Below are positions 47,451 through 58,735 of a stretch of 64,000 bases of DNA, piece by piece (the stretch's first letter is position 1; the number at the start of each line of letters is the position of its first letter). Origin of the DNA: Lunularia cruciata (Eukaryota; Streptophyta; Marchantiopsida; Lunulariales; Lunulariaceae); contig OX419762.1 of the NCBI GenBank assembly GCA_948567375.1, forward strand, positions 32,121,465 through 32,185,464, read 5' to 3'. The position numbers and the translations under genes are program-made. Under the pieces are notes generated by a model. It was not told where the DNA came from. It worked only from the letters and a program-made list of their open reading frames with translations, and did not search any database.

Positions 47451-49636
47451 ATGCTTGACTTTAATGGTCATGACTTACAAGATATATGTACATATTTATG
47501 GTGGATACAATAGGCCCTATTGCACTAATATGCCTTTACTTTTACACATTCAAATTAACTCATTGACATGTTTGTTATACCCCTCAAGTTCTTTGTGGAT
47601 ATTGGCCAAGTCATTCTTGAACTTGACATTGGTATGCTTCCTCAATTGGACAGCCAACAATTGCTTATTGCCCATTTGAATATAATTTTGCCTCCAAAAC
47701 TATATATTTGACTTTAGCTCCCTTAGCTTTGTGTGATGAGCCTAGGTCATAACCAACATTTTCACTTATGCTTTCAATAGATTCATGACATCCTCCACAA
47801 CAGTAAGAACTCTCATCCAATTGTCATCCTAGGTTCCCAAATGGATTCCGATCCCATCTCTACTTCATCCTAGACCTGCACACAAAGGATTTGTTCCTTT
47901 TCTTTGTGAATGTTTATAATCATGGTCAATTTTTTTATGTGCATTTGGGCCTTCTCACTATTGGTCTTATTGGCATGTTTGTTTTTGGGATTTTTGTCAT
48001 TTTCCTAGAGGAGGAGAACCTTTAGTTCTTATTTAAATCTTGAGCACTTAGCTCCTTGTGCTTCTTCTTCATCTCCTAAGCACAATACTTGGACCTCTCC
48101 CTATGCTTAATAAGTTTTTGTCCAATTGTGAAATCCATTATTGTGGTCCAGCTATCTCGTCCTTCATGGTGGCAATTTCATTCTTGTTGGTGCTCAATTT
48201 CTCCTCTTGCACCACCTTGTAATCTACAAATGCTTGCTCCTCCTAGGACACACCTATCTTTAGCATCATAACCTCAGCCTTGGTACTGTGCAACTTCTCT
48301 TTACATCTCCCTAGTTGGGCATCCCTATCCCTTTTCCAAACCTTGTAGTCCTTGCAAAAGGAATTATACTCCTCCCTCTTGCATTGCAACTCAACATCTA
48401 TAGCTACAAGTACAATCTCCAACTCGTGGATCTTGGGTGCAACGGCACTCAAGATCCTTTTTCTTCTTACAGCTCCTTCCATTTCTTGATTTTCCTAGAC
48501 CTGGTCATATTGACAACTGCTCCCCTCAGCTATTGCAAGTTACTCCCTAAGCTACATGAGCTCTTGAGTGCCTCCTAGCTTAAACTTTTCTCCTTGAGCT
48601 ACAATAAGTTGAGCCTCCAGCCATGCAATACTAGCCTATGCCTTGGCCAACTCCAACTCTGCTCCTAACTTTTTCCAAATGATGTTCTAAATGTGATAGT
48701 GTGAATACTCTATCAACCTCTTGTAGTCCGTCACCGCAAGGTCTATCTCTTGGTAAGCAAGAAGCAATTCTTCCATGGCCTTCAACACCAATCCCAACAC
48801 ATGAACAACCCATGCCAACAATGGTGGATAGTTTAGCATGGATATGTCCTCCTTAACTTGGTTCCAAATAAATTTCCTCTTCTTGTGGGACATGTGCTTC
48901 TCCTCTTTTGTATGGATGACCCTGAGTTGTTGTTGGGACCACCATGGTGCTCTTCACTTCTAGTACCACTTGGGAGCTTGATGCTAGCTCCTCCCCTTCA
49001 TCTGCTTGTTTGGTAACCACTACTTTAGTAGCTATCATGGTCTTGATAGCAATAGCTGGTTTTGCAAACAAGTTGTCAAAATCCAAGGACAATCTCTTCA
49101 TTGGATACGTCTATGCACTTGAGAGTCTTCCCTTATTTTTTGATTTTCCTCCATCCAATTAAGATGCCATTGCTTGGGTATCCTTGATTATTGGTTCTTG
49201 GTTGGAGGAGAGAAAACTATTTCCTCCATTTTTCTATAATTGCTTTGTCAATTCACGAATTTGATGGTAAAACATCTCTGCACAATCCATGGTCTCCCCT
49301 CATGTTTTAGTTGGAAGAAGGTGGCCTGCCCATTGTTGACATAAGTGGTCTGTGTTGACCTGAAGATCTCCATGAGTGAAATAACTATGGTGCTGCACTC
49401 CATGGGACCATTATACCCATTCACCTTCCATCTATTCCCCTTCTTCTTGGATTTGAACAAGGCCTTGAATTTCCTCATCATGTCTTTTGTTTCTCGAGGC
49501 CACTTTGTGACACCTCACCTCTTTCCAAAGTGCACCCTTTTCTTTCAACTTGCTTAGCTTAACCAAGAAGAGTGTAGAAATAGTTGTTCAACGTACAAGA
49601 AGGGAGGTTTATGATTAATTACCTTCCACTTCAAGG
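47451..49636 (-). pseudogene. Accessory coiled-coil coding region, decayed (locus 2)
   Basis: Minus-strand peptides in order: GRPWIVQRCFTIKF at about 49,250-49,480, a low-complexity linker at 48,853-49,101, then charged helical stretches at 48,243-48,890 (for example REEYNSFCKDYKVWKRDRDA). The layout parallels locus 1 and the 58.8-60.8 kb copy, in opposite orientation. Several breaks. Function unknown. Confidence 0.45.
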
Positions 49637-49716
49637 GGATCTACTATTGCTAGTTCTTCCATAGTACATTCCTTTCACAAGGAGTGTACTATGGAAGAAC
49701 TAGCAACAGTAGATCC
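49637..49716. repeat. Inverted repeat, 37-bp arms, 6-bp spacer
   Basis: Left arm 49,637-49,673 and right arm 49,680-49,716 are reverse complements with about two mismatches; spacer TTCACA. It sits where the minus-strand accessory region ends and a plus-strand lysine-rich region begins. Confidence 0.95.
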
Positions 49717-50596
49717 AGATAAAGAGCATGGAGTGATGCTCTTCAATGAAGAAGGTTGTCAAGTAAGAAAACCTTTGGCAAGCAAACTCTGCACATTGGG
49801 AAAAGACCTTCAACTAGAAAAAGCCATTTGTCTTGGAAGACCCTTGGCCTGAAAATTTATAAGTAAATGAGGTGCCAATAGATAAAGAACTACAATTGAT
49901 GACTATTTGATTGTACTAACACTCTCATTTGCAAACATCAACTGCTCACTACACTGCACTTACCAAAAGTTTGTAATTTTGGGTTGTCACCTTAAATATC
50001 CACATTTGGCTTAAATTCTTTTTCACTTTTTTTGGAGTTAGCAAGAGCAAGATTCAGACTTGAAATATAATAAATAAATATTCAGATAAATAAGTCAGAT
50101 CTAGAATTCACCCACTTTGGGAAGTACATGGAGGTGAAAGAAGCTTATAGTACTTTGTGCTTCAAGAAGTAGAAACAATAGGTTATTGCCATGAAGCTAG
50201 TGATTAGGAAACAACTTTTGAATCCTTCTAGGCCAAAGGAAAAAGCCACCAAGAGGACAAGGAGGATCCTTGTGGAGAAAGAAGTGGAGAACAAAGATGG
50301 CATTGTACTATACCACAACCAGATCTTACACCTGCAGCCAATGGTTCAACAAGATCATAATTTCTTGAGACAAGAACGTGGTTGAGGATCAAGGTGGAGA
50401 AGTACAATCCATCCTAGCCCAAACCGTACCAAGGACAAAGGAACAGTTTCAAGAGGAAGAATGAACACCACTCTTGGGAAGTATTATGGAGAAGCTGGGG
50501 CTTCTAGTCCCAAAAAAAATATGGCAGAGGGTTTGGAGATAATGAGTTCTCCTCTGAGTATTTCTTCCACTCATAGGAGAAGTGGAACAAAGAGAA
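49717..50596 (+). pseudogene. Plus-strand lysine-rich coding remnant
   Basis: Peptides such as RPKEKATKRTRRILVEKEVE (50,191-50,385) and SIMEKLGLLVPKK resume after the solo LTR at 51,154 onward (CYGWKKYQG-like). The solo LTR is therefore inserted in an older repeat. Resembles the basic part of the accessory region. No domain recognised. Confidence 0.35.
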
Positions 50597-51149
50597 TGTC
50601 ATGACATTTGTAGTGCCAAAGCTAGCTTGCTTAAACGCTGGAGTGATAGTTTTGGTAATCATAGGTATTTTGGTAGTTACTCATGGACTACTTGTTGATG
50701 GTCCAATTTTATGTTAAGGCTATTCATTACATGGTAGGACACACCATCACTTGCACCATTTACACCATTGGATATACAATCAGCGGTACCATTAGGGTTG
50801 GAGACTAGGTCAAGTAGAGGGGTGTACCTTCAAAGTGCAGCTCTAGAGAGCTCACTTCTTTGATGTTCAGCCTTTGGGTTCCTGGCTATGGTGGACATAG
50901 GCCGGCGAGTGTCACCTAGAGTCTATTAGCTAGAGTGAGTGTGGCTTGACTATAATTAGTGTATGATGGTTGGCAAAGTGTTGAGTGAAGGATCAACTAC
51001 ATATCTGTTTGAATGTGATTCAAGTGGAGGAATAAACTGATTATTGTGTCACTTTAGAGTTCATGTATGACTTATGTGTGAGTTGTGCTTCTATAGTGTA
51101 TGATGTTGATAGCAATGTATGTTGTGTAGTGATGTATATATGCACAACA
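50597..51149 (+). mobile_element. Solo LTR of the methyltransferase element family
   Basis: 553 bp, TG...CA, starting TGTCATGACATTTGTAG and ending ATATATGCACAACA. It corresponds along its whole length to the coding-strand LTR of the 32.3-42.3 kb element, segment B followed by segment A. The 4-bp duplication AGAA flanks it (50,593-50,596 and 51,150-51,153). It is clearly diverged, so older than the full element. Solo LTRs arise by recombination between the two LTRs of a former full copy. Confidence 0.88.
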
Positions 51150-51309
51150 AGAAGAATGCATCCTACGGGTGGAAGAAATATCAAGGCATAAGGTGTGAGA
51201 CCTTGCCAAGACAAGGAAGCACATCAAGCCAGTGGTGGACTTTGGGCCAAAGAAGAACATCAAGATGAAGCATCCAAGATAAAGGTACCAACAATAGTAG
51301 TAAAAGTGT

Positions 51310-51519
51310 ATCAATTGGATGTCCATTGGATCAATGGTGACATTACAGCTGGAGATCTAAGTTGAGTAAAGGGATATGCCTTTAAAGTGCAGCTCCAAAG
51401 AGCTCATTTCTATGATTTTCAGCCTTCAATTTCCTGGCTATGGTGGACAGAGGCCAATGAGTGTCACCTAGAGTCTCTTAGCTAGAGTGGGTGTGACTTG
51501 ATTGTAATCAGTGCATGAT
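51310..51519 (+). mobile_element. Partial LTR, methyltransferase element family
   Basis: A second, shorter relative of segment B ('aaagtgcagctcca', 'ttcctggctatggtggacag', 'gagtgggtgtgacttgattg'), ending where a family T LTR starts at 51,520. About 210 bp. Confidence 0.65.
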
Positions 51520-51695
51520 TGTGGTATCCATATTTTCATTTTTACAAATTTTAAAGTAGAAGTGTATTGTGGAAACCAAATTGTAGCCAAAGGAAGAAGA
51601 AAATAATGAAATTATGTGCGGTCGGAGTAGATATGAGGAATCAACTTTGGGTCAGAGGAGAAAGTACTTGGAAGGGACTTTCAGAAAGACAGATC
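51520..51695 (+). mobile_element. Family T LTR, 5' fragment
   Basis: It starts TGTGGTATCCATATTTTC and parallels 14,918 (minus) and 57,720 (plus) for about 175 bp, then is cut by a family V LTR. Confidence 0.6.
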
Positions 51696-52386
51696 TATAA
51701 CACCCATTTGTGCATGTGTGTGCTATTGTGATATTTAATTTGGTATTACAAGTACTTGAGAGATATTATCTATAAAGAGATAAATGCTTGTTCTACCATA
51801 ATCATGATTAGCTAAAGTTAGTCATAGCTAAGATAGAGGGGATCTTACTTTAGAGGAAGTAGAAAAGATGAGCACCACTATTTTGGATTCCAGTGTATTG
51901 ACTTGGTATAATTCTTAGGTGTTTGGCTATGAGCAAAGAGTTAAGAACTCTTGGACCCACAAGCCTTCTTATTTTGAACTCTTTTATAGTCCAAGGATAG
52001 CCCAAGTGAAGGAATCCTTGACTTACTGGTTGGGTCAAGATAAGATCATGTGCTTAGAAGAATATTCCCATGAGTATGGATATTCCTTTAGCTTTTTGAC
52101 CTTATTTTACTTTTAGCCTAGTAACTTGAGTTACTCCAATAATTAGTAACTGTGGTGCATGAGTATTTCATAAGTATATAAACTAGGGGTGAGGAGGTAG
52201 TCATCATCCTTTCATTTGCAACTATCTCTCTCTCATTGAGTTCTCTCATGAGTAATGTCTTGAGTCTTGGACTGTTAGCCTTGGAGGAGTATGATGGAGT
52301 TGGGGTTCTTTGCCTTCTTTTTCCATGGTGTGCTACCATAATAGCCATCAGAGGTTCATCCTAAGTGAGAGACAAGCCAATTCACA
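51696..52386 (+). mobile_element. Family V LTR
   Basis: About 691 bp, TATAACACCC...TTCACA, the plus-strand counterpart of 27,868-28,571. Followed by TTTTTGGTTCTGTTGTCAGG, which could be a diverged primer-binding site and would make this a 5' LTR. Confidence 0.65.
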
Positions 52387-53694
52387 TTTTTGGTTCTGTT
52401 GTCAGGACCTCTCTAGAATACAAGATAATGTTTGGCGTACAATTCTATATTAGACAGAAGGAGGCTATGAGAGCTCACTTGGAGAGAACATTAGGGGGAG
52501 AGAGAACTGGACTTATATTAGAGAACCAAGACCTATTCTTATACTCTGTAGTTCATTATGATTCTTTGAGATGATTTTTTACATCTTGTACACATGAGAG
52601 GATTTGGAGAGATTGTGTGAGGTGGATTGCAGATTTTGTGGATTATGGTGATTTTGGGCAAAATCTCAAGTTTGAGATTTAGACTTGAAATTTTTACACA
52701 TGATAGCTTGGGATCTCTTCCAGTTAGCATATTTAAAATTATTGTGAGAGCTAGTACACGCACTAAGCTAGAACTTTTGAAAGTTGATAGGGTAAACTGC
52801 TCCCACAACTAGAGACTATGATTTCTTTAGTTTTCAATGGATTGTTCTAAAACTTTCTAGAAAAAATTAGTGCATAGTATTCTACCTTTTGGTCTAAGAA
52901 TTAGAGAAAAATCGTTTGTGCAAAAAAGTTATGAGTTTAGAGTTTTAGTGAGAGTGGTGGTTTTCAGACCAAATCTGAAATATGTGTATTGAATAGAAAG
53001 ATGCTTAGGCCAAATGGCTCAATGAAAAGATCTAAAATTTTATATGGAAGGACACTCTAGGGTTATTTCAACTGTGAAAAGTTTTAAAGGACTATGAGAT
53101 ACCAGTTGAGAGCATTTAGTGACATTGTGAGGAGGGGTCAATTCTACAATCTTGTAGTATGCATGTTGAGATCTTGTGCATGAGGAATGTGGGAGCAACA
53201 AAAAGCATATTTGAGTGTGTAGACTCATCTTGGGAACATGGAGGGTCACCAAGAGTGGAAATTGAGGCTATGCATGGTTCCCCAAGGGTTGGGAGTGATT
53301 GTAGGGGTGGATCTAAGGAAAAGAGAGTTTAGAATAAAATTTGAAGAGAGTGTTAAGAGGATCCAAAAACCTACACCAATTGGAGGAAGGAGTGAGTCTA
53401 AGTTCTTTTTATGTGGAGAGAAGGGACTTAAGGCAAGTTCATATCCATTGACCTTTGAGAGAAAGAGATTGAGGGAAAGGAGAGGCTTACTTGACTTGGG
53501 TTTGCATGTTGGACCTTCTTCACCAAGATTGGGAGGGAGAAGATCTAAGACCAAGGAGTTGTGTGAGGTTTGTGGGGTGGAGAGACTTCCAAAAGAACAT
53601 GAGTGTAGTGGAGTAGAGGCACTTTTATAGGCTTTGGTAAAGAATCTTGGAGAGAGTCTTAGTATAGCTATAGAAATACTACCACCTTCATTAG
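52387..53694 (+). other. Unassigned stretch downstream of family V LTR, with 130-codon frame
   Basis: The plus-strand frame 53,238-53,630 encodes a basic 130-residue peptide starting MEGHQEWKLRLCMV. It has a C-terminal cluster ELCEVCGVERLPKEHEC that could bind zinc (C-x2-C-x8-H-x-C) but does not match the CCHC knuckle. The opposite strand is also open. If the family V LTR is a 5' LTR, this could be gag-like coding sequence. No clear assignment. Confidence 0.3.
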
Positions 53695-56600
53695 CGTAAT
53701 ACAAGAAGCTACACGTATTATCTAGAGGTGAAAGTTGGCTTGGTTACATCTAGAAGTATGTTGTTTACAATGGACTAGGTAGATCAAATAGAGGTGTCAC
53801 CTAAAGAGTACTTCTACTAATATAGCAGATGTAAAAAATAGCCTGGAAACTTTAGAGTCAATTTTGGAGGCCTAAACGGATGAATTAGACCTCAAAAATA
53901 CATTCATCAGTCCCTTTTAGGATTAAAAGGCTTTCCTCTTCTCCCTTATGACTTGTCTTGTTAAGAACTTTCCAATGGTACCTCACCCACATGATTTTGA
54001 GCTCTTTATAGGAAGATTCCCTTAATATTCCCTTCAATCAAACCCCATTTGACCAACTAGATAGCACAAGGACTGACATGTTACCCATCCAAACAACTAA
54101 TCCAAGGATGTAGCTTGCTAGCAGGTCATCAATCCATGTATCTTATCCAAGGGTGGAGCTTCCTTTGAGGGGATCCTCTTTGCTATATAATAAAGAGAAG
54201 GTGCTCCTTTGGTGCATCAAAGGATTGGGTGTGAAACATGTGTTTTCTTTATTGTTTCTCTTGGAGAGTTCTGTTGTCTTCAAAGTATTACAATGGTATC
54301 CAAGCATGTGTTTTAATCCAAGAGAGTGGGTCACCCTTCTTGGAAGAACACGAGCTATTGAAATTGAGTAATTTGAAGTGGAGAACATAGTGCAATTGCT
54401 AAACTTTGGAAGTGCTTTAGAGAACAGATAGGATGGGTGCACCAAGAGGATAGTTTCTTGCACCTAGCTTCCCATTCTTGAATCTATTCCACATCAAGAT
54501 TATATACATCCAATGTGAGAAAATGAGAGTATCCCTAGTTTATCGCTCTGGAGCAAAATTCATAGATAGAGTGATGAATTCACCAAACTCGGTGATTCTA
54601 CTTGTGGTGGTATATGACAAAGAGTGGGATTTGACAATATACATTCTATTATGATGTTATGGATCTGAATGTACCAAATCCTCACTCTTTCAACATGCAA
54701 GTAGAAATCCGTCATGTAGTTAGACCAAAGTGATATTTAGAGATTTTGTAGTCCACAATTTTGGTGAGAAAGATTATCAACAAGTGATAGCCTTTGAGGT
54801 CCCAATGGTAGTCCCCATAGTTTGTGCACCCTCCCAAGTGATCATTCTAACCATTTATTGAAGTAGGAAGCAGCAATTGAATATTGGTCATGTATAGAAA
54901 TCATGGATCCATAGTTGCGGGAGTTGATGCAAGGAATGCAAGGGATGTTGAACAAGTTTTGAGAAATCAAGATGACCATGGAGGAATTGAAAAATCAAAT
55001 ACATACTGTCAAGAATGATCAAGTAATGCAAGAAGGGGTGCCATCTCAACAACCAACACCAACAATCAAAGTACCTGGAGAGTTTTGCATGCCGATGACA
55101 CCAATTTCAATAAAAAACCAAGCCATATTGTTACCACAAATAAAAAAGACAGGCAACATCAAGCCTTAAAAGGGACATGGTTCCATGGGAGTAGTGGAAA
55201 ATTGGATTTCAAGAATGAATTGATACCTTTGATTATTCATAATGGAGATCATTGATAATTTTGCAAATGTGTTTGTATGTGGGTACTTGATTGATAAAGC
55301 CCTCACATGGTATGATGCTTAGAAATGATCATTTTTGGTAGAAGGAAGAGAGGTCACTTGGACAGCCATGCAAGAACGGCTGCTCAAGAATTTCCAATCT
55401 ATGGATTCTGTGCAAATGGCCCAAACCAGACTCTGGGGGTTGAAGTAGAAGAATAACATACAAGAGTACACGGATGCATTTCTGGATCTACAAGTTGTGA
55501 TAATTGACATGAGTCCAACTAAAGCTCTTGAAAATTTCAAGAGAAGATTAAAAGAGCTAATGAAGTAATGGTGAGAAGTACTTGTACTTACTAAAGAAGT
55601 AATGGTGAAAAATACTTGTACTTTTTTTGAAGCCATTGCCTATGCCCAAAGAATAGCAAGTGCGCTTGGTGGAGGTGAAGTAGTTTTTAGCATCGGTGAA
55701 TAACACCGATGCAAAACTATCAGGCCAAGACACTCCATTTTTGTGGACCAATTCATATGGAATGGGGCAACATTTGGTTTTGAGATAGAGGAGCAAGACG
55801 TCTCCAAGGAGAACGGGGACGGTTTGGAGAAAGGAAAGAAGGAGTCCCGTGGGGAGAAGGGGCTTGAGCAAAACAACAATGATGTTACAATTGTTGTGCT
55901 TGTCATCTATGAGGCCCTTGGCCTCCATACAAGTGACCTCTAAACCACATGGGGAGGAAAATTGAAGAGGAAGATATGGAACTGCATTGGAAAACAAAGA
56001 TCACTAGTTAATGTACCTCATGGCTTTACTAGCTTGGCAAAGAAGACTAAAAGTGGGAAGAAGAAGAGGATGAGTGTGCAAAGAAGGAGGAAGATAAACA
56101 CATTATTAATTGTTGTAAATGGAGTGCTAAAAGGCAGTCCGATGAGAGTGTTGATAGACCTTGGGTAGCATTGAATTTTTTATCTCACTTTGTTGCAATA
56201 AGGTTGGAGATGGAACTAGAGAAGGATGAGAAGGACAAAGTAGAGTTACCTAATAGTCAGATAGAGAGGATTGAGTTGTTATCTAGAAAGGTAATACTCT
56301 CTATAGGAGGGTATCAAGAAGCAATCAAGTGGAAAATGATACAACAAGCTTGTAATGATGCAATGTTAGGTATACCATGGATAGAGCACTACAACCACAT
56401 GGAGGATTGGAGGAACAAAGTAGTGAAAACTAGTCAATGAAAGATCTTGGGATTAAAAGAAGATCACAAAGGCAAGAGTTGTCTCTATATGTCAAAAGAA
56501 CCACATTTATTGGTAAGACAGATAGATCCTTCAAGGGTTTAAAAAGAGAAGTCCAGAGTGCCAAACATAACGGAAAAATTCTTGAGAAATTGAAATATGT

Positions 56601-57719
56601 GGTCAATGAGTTCCAAGATGTCTTTTTGGATGAATTTCCTATAGATTTACTACCAAAAAGGAGAGTAGATCATAAAATTGAGATACATCTTGGGAAGACA
56701 CCTCTTTGTAAGGCCCCATATCAGCTCATGAGTGTAAGGCTCAAATCAAGTAGATGTTGCAAAAGAGGTTTATCCAACCCAGCGTATCACCATATGGGGT
56801 TCTTATATTGTTTGTGAAAAAGAAGGATGGAATAATGCACATGACATTGACTACCAAAGATTGAATCAACAAATGGTGAAGAAAAATTATCCATTACCTT
56901 GCATGGATGACTTGTTTGATCAAGTCAATGGGGCAAGGCACTTCACCAAACATGATTTGCGGAGTGGTTACAACCAAATCAGGATTGCAAAAGAAGACAT
57001 ACACAAAATGGCCTTTCAAACAAGGTACGGTCACTTTGAGTACTTGGTGATGTTGTTTGGCCTCACCAATGCTCTAGCCACTTTCATGAGTTTAATGAAT
57101 GACATATTTTTGTCCGTACTTGGATAAACTTGTTATCATTTTTCTTGATGACATCTTAGTCTATAGTAGGAAGTTGATAAAGCACAAGCAAGATATGTGA
57201 GAAGTCCTCTAGATTTTATGACAAAATCAATTGTATGCCAAAATCTCAAAGTGCAAGTTTGGAAAATCTGAAGTAGACTACTTAGGGCATAGAGTAAGTG
57301 TAGAGGGTATCCAAGTGTTAAAAAATAAAATGGAGTGCTCCAAAAGATTAGACTCAACTCAAGAGTTTCTTGGGATTGATGGAGTTTTATCATCAATTTT
57401 TCGAGGACTTCTCCAACATTGCACAACCTCTAACAACACTATTAGGCAAGAAGAAGAGGTGGATATGGAGAACCGTACAAGAATTGGCCTTTCAAGAGTT
57501 GAAAGATGCATTACTACATGCACCAATCTTGAAATAGTATAACCCAAAATGTCCAATCAAGATGGCTACACATGCATTAGGTGTAGCAATAAGAGCAGTC
57601 ATACAACAGGAATGGCAAGATGGATGGCACCCAATTGCATATATCTCTCATAAGTTACTATTGGCAGAATGCAATTATCACACCACCAAACGAGAAGAGC
57701 TGTCCATTGTCCTTGCAAG
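53695..57719 (+). mobile_element. Decayed chromovirus copy 3 (5' half)
   Basis: Plus-strand relative of copies 1 and 2. The LTR is 53,695-54,292, the primer-binding site TGGTATCCAAGC follows at 54,294, gag is at about 54,890-55,680, protease near 56,100-56,440 (AMLGIPWIEHYNHM), RT at 56,440-57,530 ([41 protein letters not shown] near 57,140) and the start of RNase H to 57,719. Multiple breaks. At 57,720 it is interrupted by a family T LTR within RNase H. The 3' half is outside the window or lost. Confidence 0.82.
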
Positions 57720-58273
57720 TATGGTACCTACTTTTTTTGGTTTTGTTAATTTTTGTGCGGTTTTGAAGAAGAAGTGTATAGAAAAAGTTGTAATGAACTC
57801 AAACTGCAGTAGAAGGCAAAGAAGGGTGGCTTTGGGTTGTAATGCAAAGTAATGTAACTCTAAGTCCAAAACAAAGTACTCAGATCAGAACCGGTCAAGA
57901 AAGACCCAACGTAAGGAGACTTTGTCTTGGGATGATCAAGCCAATGCAAAGACGGTGTAACAATATCTCTTTGTAGAGGCAAATAAAAAATGTATAGGCA
58001 CAAAGACGGCGGACAAGGTGCAAACCACTAAATGTATATAACACCAAGAGGAAGTCATATAGAAAGGGTGCGTTTCAATGACGAGCAATGGAGGAATGGC
58101 TGATCAACAAGGAAAAATAAAATTGGGACTTCGTTGAGGAGATTATGAAATGTCCCGTATGTATCCTATGCCATTGAGTAGTTGACCTAAAGGAGTGCTT
58201 GTAGAGAAGCCGGTTGAGTGTTTGATGTTTAGGAAGGCTGAAGGAGTGAGGATTTTAAGACCAAGGGACAGTA

Positions 58274-58299
58274 GGATCTTTAGGGTTTAGGGTTTAGGG
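58274..58299 (+). repeat. Three TTTAGGG units
   Basis: CTTTAGGGTTTAGGGTTTAG-type run, the Arabidopsis-type plant telomere repeat, inside the family T LTR. A short telo-box like this is commonly found in plant promoters and is not evidence of a telomere. Confidence 0.85.
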
Positions 58300-58735
58300 T
58301 CATCTTTAGGTTTAGGATCATCTTTCAATAACCACGCACTAGAGATCATACAATGCAAAAGGAGGGTGAGAAGAAGAGTCCGTCGCTTGCAGTAAGAAAT
58401 CCAATGATTCAAAGATTAGATATGATAGCTTGAATTGCAATCCTGAGTAGACTTTGGATCACTTTTCTAGCATGGAATTGGAATTTGAGCTTTCCTAGGT
58501 TTATGGCTGAAGAAGCCTTGAGTGATTGCAAGGAGGTGAAGGAAAGAGAGGCAATCTGGCTCGATGGATAGAGGCAAATTGGAGATTGGTGTTGGGGAGA
58601 GAGGCTGGTGAGGGAATTAGGGCTTCCTTTCTTAGAAAAGGAGAGTCTGCGGAGGAGACGGATGAGATTCAAAATTCCTTTACATCATCCTGCACAAAGA
58701 ACAAGTACAAGGTGGATACCTATTAAGATCCAGTC

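Noticed and set aside
51696-52386. Retrozyme-type LTR with hammerhead ribozyme
   Set aside because: No CTGATGA...GAAAC core was found in the family V LTRs by eye.
58274-58299. Interstitial telomere
   Set aside because: Only three TTTAGGG units inside an LTR; better described as a telo-box-like motif.
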